50,646 nucleotides of DNA, from NCBI GenBank assembly GCA_027307045.1, contig DAHUXR010000019.1, forward strand, positions 1-50,646, in the 5' to 3' direction. This stretch comes from Acidobacteriaceae bacterium (GTDB lineage Bacteria; Acidobacteriota; Terriglobia; Terriglobales; Acidobacteriaceae). The notes below the pieces were generated by a model. That model did not search any database and had not been told where the DNA came from. It saw only the letters and a list, made by a program, of their open reading frames with translations. Positions 9,002-17,577 of this stretch are shown in pieces (position 1 is the first letter of the stretch; every line of letters begins with the position of its first letter). The position numbers and the translations under genes are program-made.

Positions 9002-9035
9002 TTCGGTGGGAATCACATTTCCCTTCGCCGAACAA
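9002..9035. terminator. Hairpin between convergent genes
   Basis: GTTCGG...GGGAA pairs with TTCCC...CCGAAC with a small internal bulge, between the stop of the flippase (8976) and the stop of the minus-strand methyltransferase (9047). The T-tract is poor, so its role as a terminator for both genes is inferred from position. Confidence 0.4.
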
Positions 9036-9046
9036 TCTTTGCGCCA

Positions 9047-9946
9047 CTAGCTTGCGGTGATGATGAATGTTGCCTGATCACCCTCACCAGAAGCATTTAA
9101 CGCTTTTGATTCGGCAGCATATTTCCTCATTGTTTTAGCGTCAAAGTATTTTGATAGATTCCGTTCTCCTTCAATCAGAGGGATGTTCCTGCGATAAAGC
9201 TCGCTGCCCCAAAACTGGAATGCACCCGAGTCATTCTTCATGTCCCTGACATTTAAGCCAGCGAGTTGCGCCGCCCGCCTCATACTGGCTGGTGTATGGA
9301 TGCACATATGTCGCGGGGCGTCGAGTTGTACCCAGTCAACACCGTAATGGCGCCATGCCCATGAAGCTACCGGAACCTGAATCATGCACAGCCCTTTGGG
9401 GGAAAGCTTGTTCCTTACTTCCATCAGCGTGCCGAGTTGATCTTCAATGTGCTCAAAAGAATGATGAAACATAATCCGATCCCAGGTGCCTTCAAGTTCG
9501 GAAAGCGTGGTCCTGCGGCAGTATGGGGTTTCTTGTGAGGTGAATGGGTCAATACACAGCGCATGATGGAAACCAGCTTGCCGTAATTCCTTCGCTAGCT
9601 TGCCACTGCCCCCACCCACGTCGAGAATTTTCATGCCCGGTGTCATGTCGAGCTTGTATATCAAGTCCACGGTAGGCATCGGAAGGACAGAATGGATAAG
9701 CCGGCGCAGCCCAAGACGACCGAGAGACAGGCCGAATAATTTTAATTTTCCAGTAAGTCCGTTCGTTGTGGCAAAGCTGTAATACTCTTTCGGGTAGTGA
9801 TCTGAAAGATTTTGCGGGGGATGAGCGAGAATAATAACGCCGCAGCCGGAGCACTCTAGATAAGTGAATTTCTGGCGCAGGCCAAACATCATTTCTCGAA
9901 CTTGATGTTCAGTGTGTGATGAAGACTCACAAAAGGGGCAGTTCAT
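9047..9946 (-). CDS. Class I SAM-dependent methyltransferase with N-terminal zinc ribbon
   Basis: The 299-residue protein starts with two CxxC pairs (Cys3/Cys6 and Cys32/Cys35), a zinc-ribbon module common in sugar and polyketide methyltransferases. Motif I follows (ILDVGGGSGKLAKEL, near residue 106), then the acidic CIDPF strand and IMFHHSFEHIEDQLGTL, typical of the Methyltransf_23 group. It probably methylates a sugar or glycolipid in the polysaccharide pathway; the acceptor is unknown. It is alone on the minus strand and by eye more AT-rich than the neighbours, which suggests later acquisition. Confidence 0.85.
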   Translation of the reverse strand: MNCPFCESSSHTEHQVREMMFGLRQKFTYLECSGCGVIILAHPPQNLSDHYPKEYYSFATTNGLTGKLKLFGLSLGRLGLRRLIHSVLPMPTVDLIYKLDMTPGMKILDVGGGSGKLAKELRQAGFHHALCIDPFTSQETPYCRRTTLSELEGTWDRIMFHHSFEHIEDQLGTLMEVRNKLSPKGLCMIQVPVASWAWRHYGVDWVQLDAPRHMCIHTPASMRRAAQLAGLNVRDMKNDSGAFQFWGSELYRRNIPLIEGERNLSKYFDAKTMRKYAAESKALNASGEGDQATFIITAS

Positions 9947-10150
9947 CTGTTTTCAATTCTATGCCAAAGCCGATAATGAAAAAATCGAAAAAAGAAACGC
10001 CGAACATACTGCGTATGGCATGACATCTCAAATCGAGCGAATCGACTGGATCACAACGTTACAGCACCGCGTCCATTTCTCTAAAAACATAACATGCTTG
10101 TGACGGTTATTGATGAATTCGAGTGCGAAAAAAATCCAAGGCAAGCGATT

Positions 10151-10220
10151 TATAATGGAAAATAAAACCTACTGATGCAATAAGAGTCGGCGGTCCGCAT
10201 GTCAGGCTGTCAGATATAAT
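10151..10220 (+). promoter_or_regulatory. Candidate -10 elements before the MurJ-like gene
   Basis: Two perfect TATAAT hexamers lie at 10151-10156 and 10215-10220 in the AT-rich divergent region between the methyltransferase and the flippase. Neither has a good -35 at the right distance. The second would leave a very short leader. Confidence 0.25.
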
Positions 10221-10247
10221 GAATGCCAACTCGTGACGCCCCCAACG

Positions 10248-11624
10248 ATGAGATTGAAGCTTTTCACCGCACAAGATTCCATCAATAAAAAAATCTTTCG
10301 CGCCGCCTTTGCCGTTGCGCTCGCCACCGTCGTGGTCAAGGCCGTCACTGCCGCAAAAGACCTTGCCGTCGCCCATTCCTTTGGCCGCAGTGACAATCTA
10401 GACGCGTTTCTGTTTGCATTCATGTTGCCCGCATTCGCGATAAATCTGATTGTAGCCGCGGTATCCGCCGCCCTTATTCCCGTTCTGGTGGAAACGCGGC
10501 AGAAAGAAGGCGACGCCTCTGCCCGGCAATTGCTTTCAGGCGTCATGCTTCTTACAGGCGCGGCCCTGGTCGCCGTGGCCATCGCGCTCGTTTTGTTGGC
10601 TCCTCTCTACCTGCCTTATCTGGCTCATAGCTTCGTACCTGAAAAGCAGGAGCTCACCCACCGGTTTCTTTACCTTCTAGCGCCTTGGCTGGTCCTGAGC
10701 GGGCTTGCCACCTTCCTGACCACGGTGTTGAATGCCATTGAAAAATTCGCGCTCCCCGCGCTTATCCCGATTTTCACGCCCTTGGTGGTCTTTTTCTGCA
10801 TTGTTCTCTGGCGAAGTCCCGGCTCCGGCTTTGCCCTCGCCTTAGGCACCGTTGCCGGCAGCTTTGTGGAAGCTGCGTTGCTTTATTACTTCGCCAGAAA
10901 ACATCAGATCATGGGCGCCATGCGATGGCATGGATTTGCCCCGCGCGTGCGGCTGGTTTTGTCTCAAACTGGCCCCATGATGGCCGGTTGCCTGCTCATG
11001 GGAGCCACGCCTGTGGTGGACCAGGTTATGGCGGCAAAATTAGGCCCCGGCAGCGTGTCAGCCTTAAGCTATGGCAACAAAATTCCCTTCGGCTTGCTCG
11101 CCATTGGGGCCACGGCGTTAAGCACCGCAGCATTGCCCTACTTCTCCAGAATGGCCGCTTCCGGCGATTGGGAGGGTTGCCGCCATACGCTGAAGCGTTA
11201 TACCTTGCTCATTCTCTCCGTTAGCGTCCCGTGTACAGTTGCGTTGATGTTATCGTCCCATTTTCTGGTTCGGACGCTTTTCCAGCGCGGCGCTTTTACC
11301 AGTCTGGATACTGCTGTAGTTAGCACGGTTCAGGCCTGTTACGCCATTCAGATTCCGTTCTACATAGGCAGCATGCTTTTTGTCCGTTTTATCTCATCCG
11401 TCCGCCGCAATGACGTGCTGATGTATGCATCCGCGATCAATCTGGTTCTGGACGTCGTTCTCAATCTTGCACTCATGCGCGTGTGGAATGTTGCTGGAAT
11501 TGCCGTGTCCACCTCAATTGTTTACGTTGTCTCATTCTTGATTGTTTCTATCTGGTCGATCAGATACCTGAGCCGGGAACGGTTGTCCAGGGTTCCTGTG
11601 GCACATGTGAAAGCCACACATTAA
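10248..11624 (+). CDS. MurJ/MviN-superfamily lipid-linked glycan flippase
   Basis: A multi-pass membrane protein of about 459 residues with the MurJ fold signature: an N-terminal repeat with KDLAVAHSFGRSDNLDAF, and ALSYGNKIPFGLLAIGATAL in the second half, which matches the MurJ seventh/eighth-helix region. Compared without gaps to E. coli MurJ as I recall it, Asp39 is kept (Asp52 here). Arg18 and Arg24 become Lys31 and Lys37, and Arg52/Arg53 become Ile65/Asn66. It is therefore more likely a flippase for an undecaprenyl-linked exopolysaccharide unit than for lipid II. The start may be this ATG or the GTG at 10233; neither has a clear ribosome binding site. It is followed five bases later by a glycosyltransferase. 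Confidence 0.8.
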   Translation: MRLKLFTAQDSINKKIFRAAFAVALATVVVKAVTAAKDLAVAHSFGRSDNLDAFLFAFMLPAFAINLIVAAVSAALIPVLVETRQKEGDASARQLLSGVMLLTGAALVAVAIALVLLAPLYLPYLAHSFVPEKQELTHRFLYLLAPWLVLSGLATFLTTVLNAIEKFALPALIPIFTPLVVFFCIVLWRSPGSGFALALGTVAGSFVEAALLYYFARKHQIMGAMRWHGFAPRVRLVLSQTGPMMAGCLLMGATPVVDQVMAAKLGPGSVSALSYGNKIPFGLLAIGATALSTAALPYFSRMAASGDWEGCRHTLKRYTLLILSVSVPCTVALMLSSHFLVRTLFQRGAFTSLDTAVVSTVQACYAIQIPFYIGSMLFVRFISSVRRNDVLMYASAINLVLDVVLNLALMRVWNVAGIAVSTSIVYVVSFLIVSIWSIRYLSRERLSRVPVAHVKATH

Positions 11625-11628
11625 TCGT

Positions 11629-12759
11629 ATGCGTTTAACTCTGGTGATTGCATCACTCGGTCGCGGCGGGGCGGAAAGGACCGCGTCCGTGCTCGCCAGT
11701 GCGTGGGCGGAACGCGGCTTCAACGTTACGATCATTACGGTCGAACGAGACGATGTCCCCGCTTATCCGCTCCATCCCGCAATCGTCCTTCGCCAGCTAA
11801 GAGTGAGAGATGGCATGGCAAGGCACCTGCTTCATGGAGGGATCCGGAATCTTAGAATCGTTCGCGCGCTCCGTTACGCCATCCGCGATTCGGAACCACA
11901 CGTAGTTATAAGCTTCATGGATATTTCCAATATTCTTGCCCTGCTTGCGGCTGGTGGCTTGGATACTCGTGTGATCGTCACCGAACACGTCCACCCTGCG
12001 TATCATTACATCGGCTGGCATTGGCAAACGTTGCGGCGCTTTCTTTACCACCGTGCTGACGCGCTGGTCTGTGTCAGTCGTCCAGTACTGGACTGGTTCC
12101 AAACAAACCTCCGAGTCTCCGGTTATGTTATTCCTAATCCTGTTGCTCTCGCGCCTTCGCCCGAGCATTTGGATCAGACTCGGGATCAGGGCGGGCATCT
12201 AATTGTCGGTATGGGCCGCCTGATTGAGCAGAAGGGATTTGATCTTCTCCTTGAATCCTTCTCGCGTGTCGCAGCCCGCCACTCCGACTGGTCATTGAAT
12301 ATCATCGGGGAAGGTCCGCTGAGAAGCCAGCTTGAGACACTGAGCCAACAGCTTAGCCTGACCGGACAAGTAAGGTTTACAGGAGCATTGGCGGATCCTT
12401 TTCCCACATTGCGTGCCGCTGACCTGTTTGTGTTCTCGTCGCGATTCGAAGGTTTTGGCAACGCTCTATGTGAAGCAATGGCGTGCGGTTTGCCCGCAAT
12501 CAGCTTCGATTGCCCATCAGGGCCTTCAGAGATCGTCCGCAATGGCCTGGATGGCTTGCTGGTTCCTGCGGGAGATGTTACCGCGTTGGCTGCTGCTATG
12601 GATCATCTGATGAGTGACCCTCACAAACGGGCTCGGCTTGCGGCGCGCGCCCCGGAGGTGACTGAGCGCTTTGGCTTGACGCGGGTTCTGAACTTGTGGG
12701 ACCAAGTCTTCACGGACCTGTTGCGGAGAGTGTCCAACGCAGAGAAAAGGCAGCCATGA
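11629..12759 (+). CDS. GT4-family glycosyltransferase
   Basis: A cytoplasmic GT-B retaining glycosyltransferase of 376 residues. The N-terminal acceptor domain opens with VIASLGRGGAERTASVLA. The C-terminal donor domain has VGMGRLIEQKGFDLLLESF, the GEGP loop and the family EX7E-type segment (SRFEGFGNALCEAMACGLP). This is the AmsD/PglH-like group often found in exopolysaccharide loci. It lies directly after the MurJ-like flippase, suggesting shared transcription. Donor and acceptor cannot be deduced. Confidence 0.9.
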   Translation: MRLTLVIASLGRGGAERTASVLASAWAERGFNVTIITVERDDVPAYPLHPAIVLRQLRVRDGMARHLLHGGIRNLRIVRALRYAIRDSEPHVVISFMDISNILALLAAGGLDTRVIVTEHVHPAYHYIGWHWQTLRRFLYHRADALVCVSRPVLDWFQTNLRVSGYVIPNPVALAPSPEHLDQTRDQGGHLIVGMGRLIEQKGFDLLLESFSRVAARHSDWSLNIIGEGPLRSQLETLSQQLSLTGQVRFTGALADPFPTLRAADLFVFSSRFEGFGNALCEAMACGLPAISFDCPSGPSEIVRNGLDGLLVPAGDVTALAAAMDHLMSDPHKRARLAARAPEVTERFGLTRVLNLWDQVFTDLLRRVSNAEKRQP

Positions 12760-12803
12760 TATAGCCCTGTGAACGCAAGTCCTTCACGGAATCGGGCCGG
12801 CAG

Positions 12804-12841
12804 GCAAAAATGCGGGCTGGACTTTCTGGTCCGGCCCGCAT
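12804..12841 (-). terminator. Intrinsic terminator of the beta-helix gene
   Basis: A 13-bp stem (12810-12822 with 12829-12841, one G-T wobble) and a six-base loop. On the minus strand it is followed by TTTTT (12806-12810) and lies about 20 bases past the stop of the beta-helix gene. Confidence 0.85.
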
Positions 12842-12863
12842 CTGACACTAAGCGACTGCTGAA

Positions 12864-13772
12864 CTACTGTTTTGGGAACGGTGTAGCTGTGCCATTCGCG
12901 CCATTGTCATGCAGCCGATTATCGCTAAAAGTAAACATACCCCCGGTGGTTTTGTTAAAGGCCGTGCCGGTGTTATAGGCAAAAGTCGTATCTCCAATAA
13001 CAATGGAGCCTGCGATTGAAGTTGCGCCGTTGCCACCGTTAAGGACTTCACTGTGGTCGATGCCGATGATGGAATCAGGACCGGTAGCAGAATCGGCTTT
13101 GATTCCATCGGACGCGGCGGCTGAAATCATGGAGTTGTTGATCTCAATGGAACTATGGCTCGCCGCTTCAACGCCAATATTGTCGAGGGCGATTTCCGAG
13201 AAGTCAACGCCGACCTTCACTGAAGGCGCAACAGCATTCGTTGCCCGGATTCCTACTCCTCCATTCTGCTTGAAAACCGAATGGAACACGTGCACCGTGG
13301 CCTGGGTGGCCTGATTCAGCGCAATGTCCAGGCCATTGGTCGTGAAGCCAAAAATGTAGCAGTCTTCAACATTCAGGTCTTTGCCGGAAAGGAAGCGGAT
13401 GCCGTTGATGCCGGTGCCGATGCCGTTGATCCTGAGGTTGCGCAGAATCACAACGTCACTTGGACCGGCCTGGACCACGATACCGTTGGTGCCGCTGACC
13501 AGGACTGAAGCCACCTGGCCCCCGCCACCGTCAATGGTAATTGCCTTGGTAATGGTAACCGCTCCATATCCCGCAGGATCCAAAGCGTCAATCTCACCGC
13601 CGGCAGCGGTTTTGGAAATTGCGCCGGCAAAAGTCTTGCAAGGGGCGGTGCGGCTGCAGGGGTTCGCGTCGTCCCCCACGCCGGAAACCCATGTACGGCT
13701 TGCCTGGCCATACATCGCGCTTGTTCCCAGCAGCGTAATTGCCAGCAGGTTGAGTAATGTGATTTTCCTCAT
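12864..13772 (-). CDS. Secreted right-handed parallel beta-helix protein
   Basis: The 302-residue protein has a signal peptide (basic MRK, hydrophobic core to about residue 20, likely cleavage after Ala24). It continues with TWVSGVGDDANPCSRTAPCKTF, where two cysteines may form a disulfide. The rest is short Ile/Val/Asn/Gly-rich turns (ITIDGGGG, VILRNLRINGIGTGINGIRF, and so on) typical of the pectate-lyase/NosD type parallel beta-helix. No lyase catalytic motif can be recognised. It may bind or cut the polysaccharide outside the cell, but this is inference. It has its own terminator and stands alone on the minus strand inside the locus. Confidence 0.8.
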   Translation of the reverse strand: MRKITLLNLLAITLLGTSAMYGQASRTWVSGVGDDANPCSRTAPCKTFAGAISKTAAGGEIDALDPAGYGAVTITKAITIDGGGGQVASVLVSGTNGIVVQAGPSDVVILRNLRINGIGTGINGIRFLSGKDLNVEDCYIFGFTTNGLDIALNQATQATVHVFHSVFKQNGGVGIRATNAVAPSVKVGVDFSEIALDNIGVEAASHSSIEINNSMISAAASDGIKADSATGPDSIIGIDHSEVLNGGNGATSIAGSIVIGDTTFAYNTGTAFNKTTGGMFTFSDNRLHDNGANGTATPFPKQ

Positions 13773-14142
13773 TTAGTGAATCTCTCCTTTCAATTTCAGG
13801 AAGCTTAAGTAACACGGCCCGGCGAGTTGGTTGACGATCGAGATTCCAGGCGACGGGCCCCGATAAGATAAGCTTGGTCTGTTATCTTGCCTGTGTAGTG
13901 TGGATGGTTGAGACACCGTATCATGGATCAGGCGAAAAGTTTTCGGAAAGCGGGAAAATTGCGGCCTGTCCCGATGAGGTTCGTCACTCTATTCTTTAAG
14001 TCGTTTTCGCGGCGATTGCTTTAGAACCAGGTAGCGCAGGCGGGGATATGGCGTCAAATTAACCGGGGTGTTGTGCTTGGCTGTTCCAGTTCGGAACAAT
14101 AAGAGGACCACGGCCCGCATAGATTTTTGGAATACCATTGAA
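13773..14142. other. Intergenic region upstream of the beta-helix gene
   Basis: There is no supported gene in about 370 bases. An AAGATAA/TTATCTT dyad near 13865-13891 is nested within outer CAGGC/GCCTG segments and lies in the likely leader or promoter of the minus-strand beta-helix gene. A smaller GTTCC/GGAAC dyad lies near 14085-14099. Confidence 0.4.
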
Positions 14143-15006
14143 TTAACGCATCAGGAAAAAATTGCAATAGTCTGGGATGCAGCCATGCGGGTCCATCCCA
14201 GGTTCTTCTATGATCTGCAGAGTCGAAAAATTGGCCCGGAGATATTCCAGAAGGGCCGCACTGTTTGGAAATAATTCGGCATATTCGACAAACAGCTTAA
14301 ACCCGGGTGACCGCTCCAGAGTGTGCTGCATGCCCATAAGGGCCATTAGCTCCGCTCCTTCGATATCCATCTTGCAAACTGCGAGCGGCGGAAGATTTAG
14401 AGCATCGATGGGTCGGCCTTGAACGTTACCAGAGAGAACGCCCTTCCGCACGATGTTTGATTCCCCCATTCTGTGCAGGGTACGATAAAGCGGGACAGTT
14501 TCCTCAACATCCGTGGCTGCCATCTCCAGGATCGTCACCCTATCTTCGAATCCATTCAGCCTAACGTTATGGCGAAGCAACGCCGCATTAAACGGGTCAG
14601 CCTCTATGGCGAACACCTTTGCTCCGCGTTTCGCGGCCAGCATTGTGTACAGGCCAATATTGGCGCCAACATCAAGAACCACGCAATCCGTTGTTATGGA
14701 CGCGCAAAAAGCCGCTATCTCTTCTTTCTCAAAAAAATCAGGATAATGCCAAAGATAAAGTCCTACGTTGTCCCTGGGGTCTAGATCAAGAACCAGATCG
14801 CCGTCAAACGGGGCCCTCATCAGAAACCCCTCGGGAAGAAACTTTTGATAAAAACTGCGGAGCTTGTAAAAGCCTCTAATACGCGGCAGCAGGGTCGTGA
14901 TCCGTCCGACTCTGAGCAGAAGAGTCCAGCCTGCATGGGCTATTGAGCTTGTGATCTTCTTTGTCGCAGAGCTGGGTTCTTGTTTTTCTGGAGAAATTGT
15001 TAACAT
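14143..15006 (-). CDS. FkbM-family SAM methyltransferase
   Basis: A class I methyltransferase of about 287 residues. Motif I is VVLDVGANIGLYTMLAAKRG, followed by VFAIEADPFNAALLRHNVRLNGF, and the FkbM-specific KMDIEGAELMALMGM segment lies in the second half. FkbM-like enzymes O-methylate sugars or polyketides; in a polysaccharide locus a sugar hydroxyl is the likely target. The ATG at 15006 is used; a TTG at 15033 would add nine residues and neither has a strong ribosome site. The minus-strand gene is isolated between two plus-strand blocks. Confidence 0.85.
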   Translation of the reverse strand: MLTISPEKQEPSSATKKITSSIAHAGWTLLLRVGRITTLLPRIRGFYKLRSFYQKFLPEGFLMRAPFDGDLVLDLDPRDNVGLYLWHYPDFFEKEEIAAFCASITTDCVVLDVGANIGLYTMLAAKRGAKVFAIEADPFNAALLRHNVRLNGFEDRVTILEMAATDVEETVPLYRTLHRMGESNIVRKGVLSGNVQGRPIDALNLPPLAVCKMDIEGAELMALMGMQHTLERSPGFKLFVEYAELFPNSAALLEYLRANFSTLQIIEEPGMDPHGCIPDYCNFFLMR

Positions 15007-15243
15007 GCGCGGTGAAAAATTTGCTGGAATCAAACATTTATATCACGACCAATCTTCCAGCAGAAGATGCACTCGGCTATCCTATACCAGCAGCGATATA
15101 TAATGGATGGCAGAGCAATGCGGGGAAAACTCAGAGTCAGATCCCTGAGAGACAGTCCCGAATGGCGAAATGTCCACAGCCTGAAGAAACTTATGAACTG
15201 CTGGTTCCTGGCTGGGTCGGGGCAAACCCTTTGTTCGCCACCC

Positions 15244-15454
15244 CGATGTACCAAGTTACGCTGTAAGAATTACATCAAAGACCGGGGAATATCGCCTTGT
15301 TATGACGCCGTGGATTGGGCAGGGGGATTATCCTTTTGAGTTCGCGTCCCCATCCGCTTTGACGTCTTTCTATGAGGAACGTGGCTTCAGGTTGCGGTAT
15401 AGCGAAGTTCGAGGCGGTAACAATTGCAATGACTACCTTTTCAGTCGAAGCTGA
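15244..15454 (+). pseudogene. Frameshifted C-terminal remnant of a duplicate of the adjacent methyltransferase
   Basis: One frame reads NYIKDRGISPCYDAVDWAGG, and after one extra T at about 15328 another frame continues YPFEFASPSALTSFYEERGF, ending in GGNNCNDYLFSRS and TGA (15452-15454). The intact neighbour has YKKSRGMSYFVDILDWLGG, YPFEVAKAESICDFFHRRGF and KGNNEFVFAKI at its C-terminus. The same blocks appear in the same order, and the DNA is alike around TATCCTTTTGA. The homology may extend left to about 15154. The catalytic N-terminal part is absent. This is the dead stump of a tandem paralogue lying 15 bases before the intact copy. Confidence 0.75.
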
Positions 15455-15468
15455 GGAATGGTTTTTGA

Positions 15469-16350
15469 GTGACAGAAACAGCCTCCACAACAAAAGCTAC
15501 CGTCGCCGGCAAGATCGGACCAGGCTCTGAACCGCGCCGGTTTGCCTTCGGCAAAAATTGGCAGCGCTTCTTGTCGTTTTTGGATGACGAAAGAATTGCT
15601 GAGGCCGAGAAATCCCTTTGTGCAATGTTGGCTGTTGAGAACTTGCATGGCAAATCATTCATCGATATAGGCAGTGGCAGCGGCCTTTTTTCGCTCGCCG
15701 CAATCCGGCTCGGAGCAAGCCGGGTATATTCCTTTGATTATGACCAACAGAGTGTGGCGTGCACACGGGAACTCAGGCAGCGCTATTTCCCTGATGCCCG
15801 AAACTGGGTTGTAGAGCAGGGCAGCGTTCTGGACCAGAGTTACCTGGCCCAGTTGGGGCTTTTTGACGTGGTCTATTCCTGGGGCGTGCTTCACCATACG
15901 GGAAATATGTGGCAGGCCCTGGAGAACGTGAGCGCCATGGTCCGTCCGGGCGGCAGGCTTTTTATTGCCATTTACAACGATGAAGGCCGCCGCTCGAAAG
16001 CCTGGAGGGCAGTCAAGCAGCGTTATTCCGCCAGTCTTGCATGGCGAGTGCCAATCATCGCCGGGTTCGGCCCTTACATCCTTATGAAAGGCTTTATTAA
16101 GGACGTCTTTCTATTGCGGAAAAACCCCATGCGCCGCTTTCGTGAATATAAGAAGTCCAGGGGGATGTCGTACTTTGTCGATATTCTCGATTGGCTTGGA
16201 GGCTATCCTTTTGAAGTTGCGAAAGCCGAATCAATTTGCGATTTCTTTCATCGCCGTGGATTCGAGCTCATCACACTTAAAACCCCGATTCAGCCCAAAG
16301 GCAACAACGAATTTGTCTTCGCCAAGATCGAGAAAGCCTCTCCTGAATGA
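15469..16350 (+). CDS. Class I SAM-dependent methyltransferase
   Basis: The 293-residue protein has motif I (FIDIGSGSGLFSLAAIRLGA), the acidic strand VYSFDYD, and VVYSWGVLHHTGNMWQALENV, the usual pattern of Methyltransf_11/25 enzymes in polysaccharide and lipopolysaccharide loci. The GTG at 15469 is preceded by GAGGAA about ten bases upstream. Its stop overlaps the next start (ATGA), so it is translationally coupled to the following glycosyltransferase. A broken duplicate of its C-terminal third lies directly upstream. Confidence 0.85.
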   Translation: MTETASTTKATVAGKIGPGSEPRRFAFGKNWQRFLSFLDDERIAEAEKSLCAMLAVENLHGKSFIDIGSGSGLFSLAAIRLGASRVYSFDYDQQSVACTRELRQRYFPDARNWVVEQGSVLDQSYLAQLGLFDVVYSWGVLHHTGNMWQALENVSAMVRPGGRLFIAIYNDEGRRSKAWRAVKQRYSASLAWRVPIIAGFGPYILMKGFIKDVFLLRKNPMRRFREYKKSRGMSYFVDILDWLGGYPFEVAKAESICDFFHRRGFELITLKTPIQPKGNNEFVFAKIEKASPE

Positions 16351-17456
16351 CCGCCATCCGTAAAAGAGTTCTGTTCCTGGTCCCCGCGTTCGTTGGAGGA
16401 ATCGGCGGCGCAGAGCGCGTGATCCTCACCCTTCTTCGCCATCTGGACCACAACCGGCTGGAATGCCACCTGGGCCTGGTACAGGCAGGAAGCGTCTCTC
16501 TTGAGGACCTCCCTTCCGAAGTGGTTGTCCACCACATGCGCGTCGCGCGAATGCGCTATTGCTTGCCCAGTATCGTCAGGCTGGCATGGAAAATAAAACC
16601 GCAGACTATTCTGTCAACCGTTTCTCACCTCAACGTGATGTCGATTCTTGCTCGACCGGTTTTTCCAGGGAACGTTCGTCTCCTGATCAGGGAAGCCACT
16701 ACGCCGAGCGCATATCTGATAAAAGATACGGAACATCCGCGCCTATGGGATTTCTTCTATCGCCATTTATACCGCCATGCGGACAAAATTATCTGTCTCT
16801 CCGATGCGATGCGGCGTGATTTGGCCGGGCATTTTGGTGTGCCCCCGGGAAAGATGGTCCGCATCTATAACCCGGTGGATGTAGGAATGATCCGGAGATC
16901 GGCCCACGCCGCTGACAATCCGTATCGCGCCCCTGGTCCAAATCTGGTGGCCGCCGGCCGTTTGCGCAAGGAAAAAGGCTTTGATCTCCTGCTCGATGCG
17001 ATGCCGGCCGTCTTCCAGAAATTTCCCGGCGCGCAGCTCACCATTCTGGGTGAAGGCCCTGACGAGTCGCGGTTGAAAGATCAGGCGCGGAGGCTTGGCT
17101 TGTTTGACAAGATTGATTTTCGGGGATTTGTGCAAAACCCGTGGGTGTTCATGGCCAATGCGGATCTTTTTATTCTGCCGTCGCGCGCGGAAGGCCTGCC
17201 AAATTCGCTGCTGGAGGCGCTTGCTTTGGGAACTCCGGTGGTGGCAAGCGATTGTGTGGGCGCGATGCGTGAACTTCAATCGGTCGATCCGCGCATTGTG
17301 CTCTTTCAAACGGAGAATCGGTCCGCTATGGCTGAAGCCATTGTGTCAGCTCTCAGCAGGCCCCAAAAGTCTGACGTTCTCCGTCGAGAGCCTTCTGATC
17401 CAATCGAACAATTTGTCCCCTCGCGAGTGGCCGAGCAGTATAGCCAGCTCCTTTAA
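16347..17456 (+). CDS. GT4-family glycosyltransferase
   Basis: A 369-residue GT-B enzyme. The N-terminal domain begins LVPAFVGGIGGAERVILTLL, and the donor domain has VAAGRLRKEKGFDLLLDAMP, GEGPDESRL and the PSRAEGLPNSLLEALALGTP segment with the conserved Glu pair. It resembles colanic-acid and capsule transferases. It overlaps the methyltransferase gene by four bases. The specific linkage is unknown. Confidence 0.9.
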   Translation: MTAIRKRVLFLVPAFVGGIGGAERVILTLLRHLDHNRLECHLGLVQAGSVSLEDLPSEVVVHHMRVARMRYCLPSIVRLAWKIKPQTILSTVSHLNVMSILARPVFPGNVRLLIREATTPSAYLIKDTEHPRLWDFFYRHLYRHADKIICLSDAMRRDLAGHFGVPPGKMVRIYNPVDVGMIRRSAHAADNPYRAPGPNLVAAGRLRKEKGFDLLLDAMPAVFQKFPGAQLTILGEGPDESRLKDQARRLGLFDKIDFRGFVQNPWVFMANADLFILPSRAEGLPNSLLEALALGTPVVASDCVGAMRELQSVDPRIVLFQTENRSAMAEAIVSALSRPQKSDVLRREPSDPIEQFVPSRVAEQYSQLL

Positions 17457-17577
17457 GCCCGTGTTTTCGATAATTGGAGATCAAGCAATGCCCGCAGGAA
17501 TTGCTATGTGTTGTCTAATGGGTCAAATATTTTGGTAGGATTTCTATGCAGGCCGGGAATAGCCGGGGAAAGCACAC

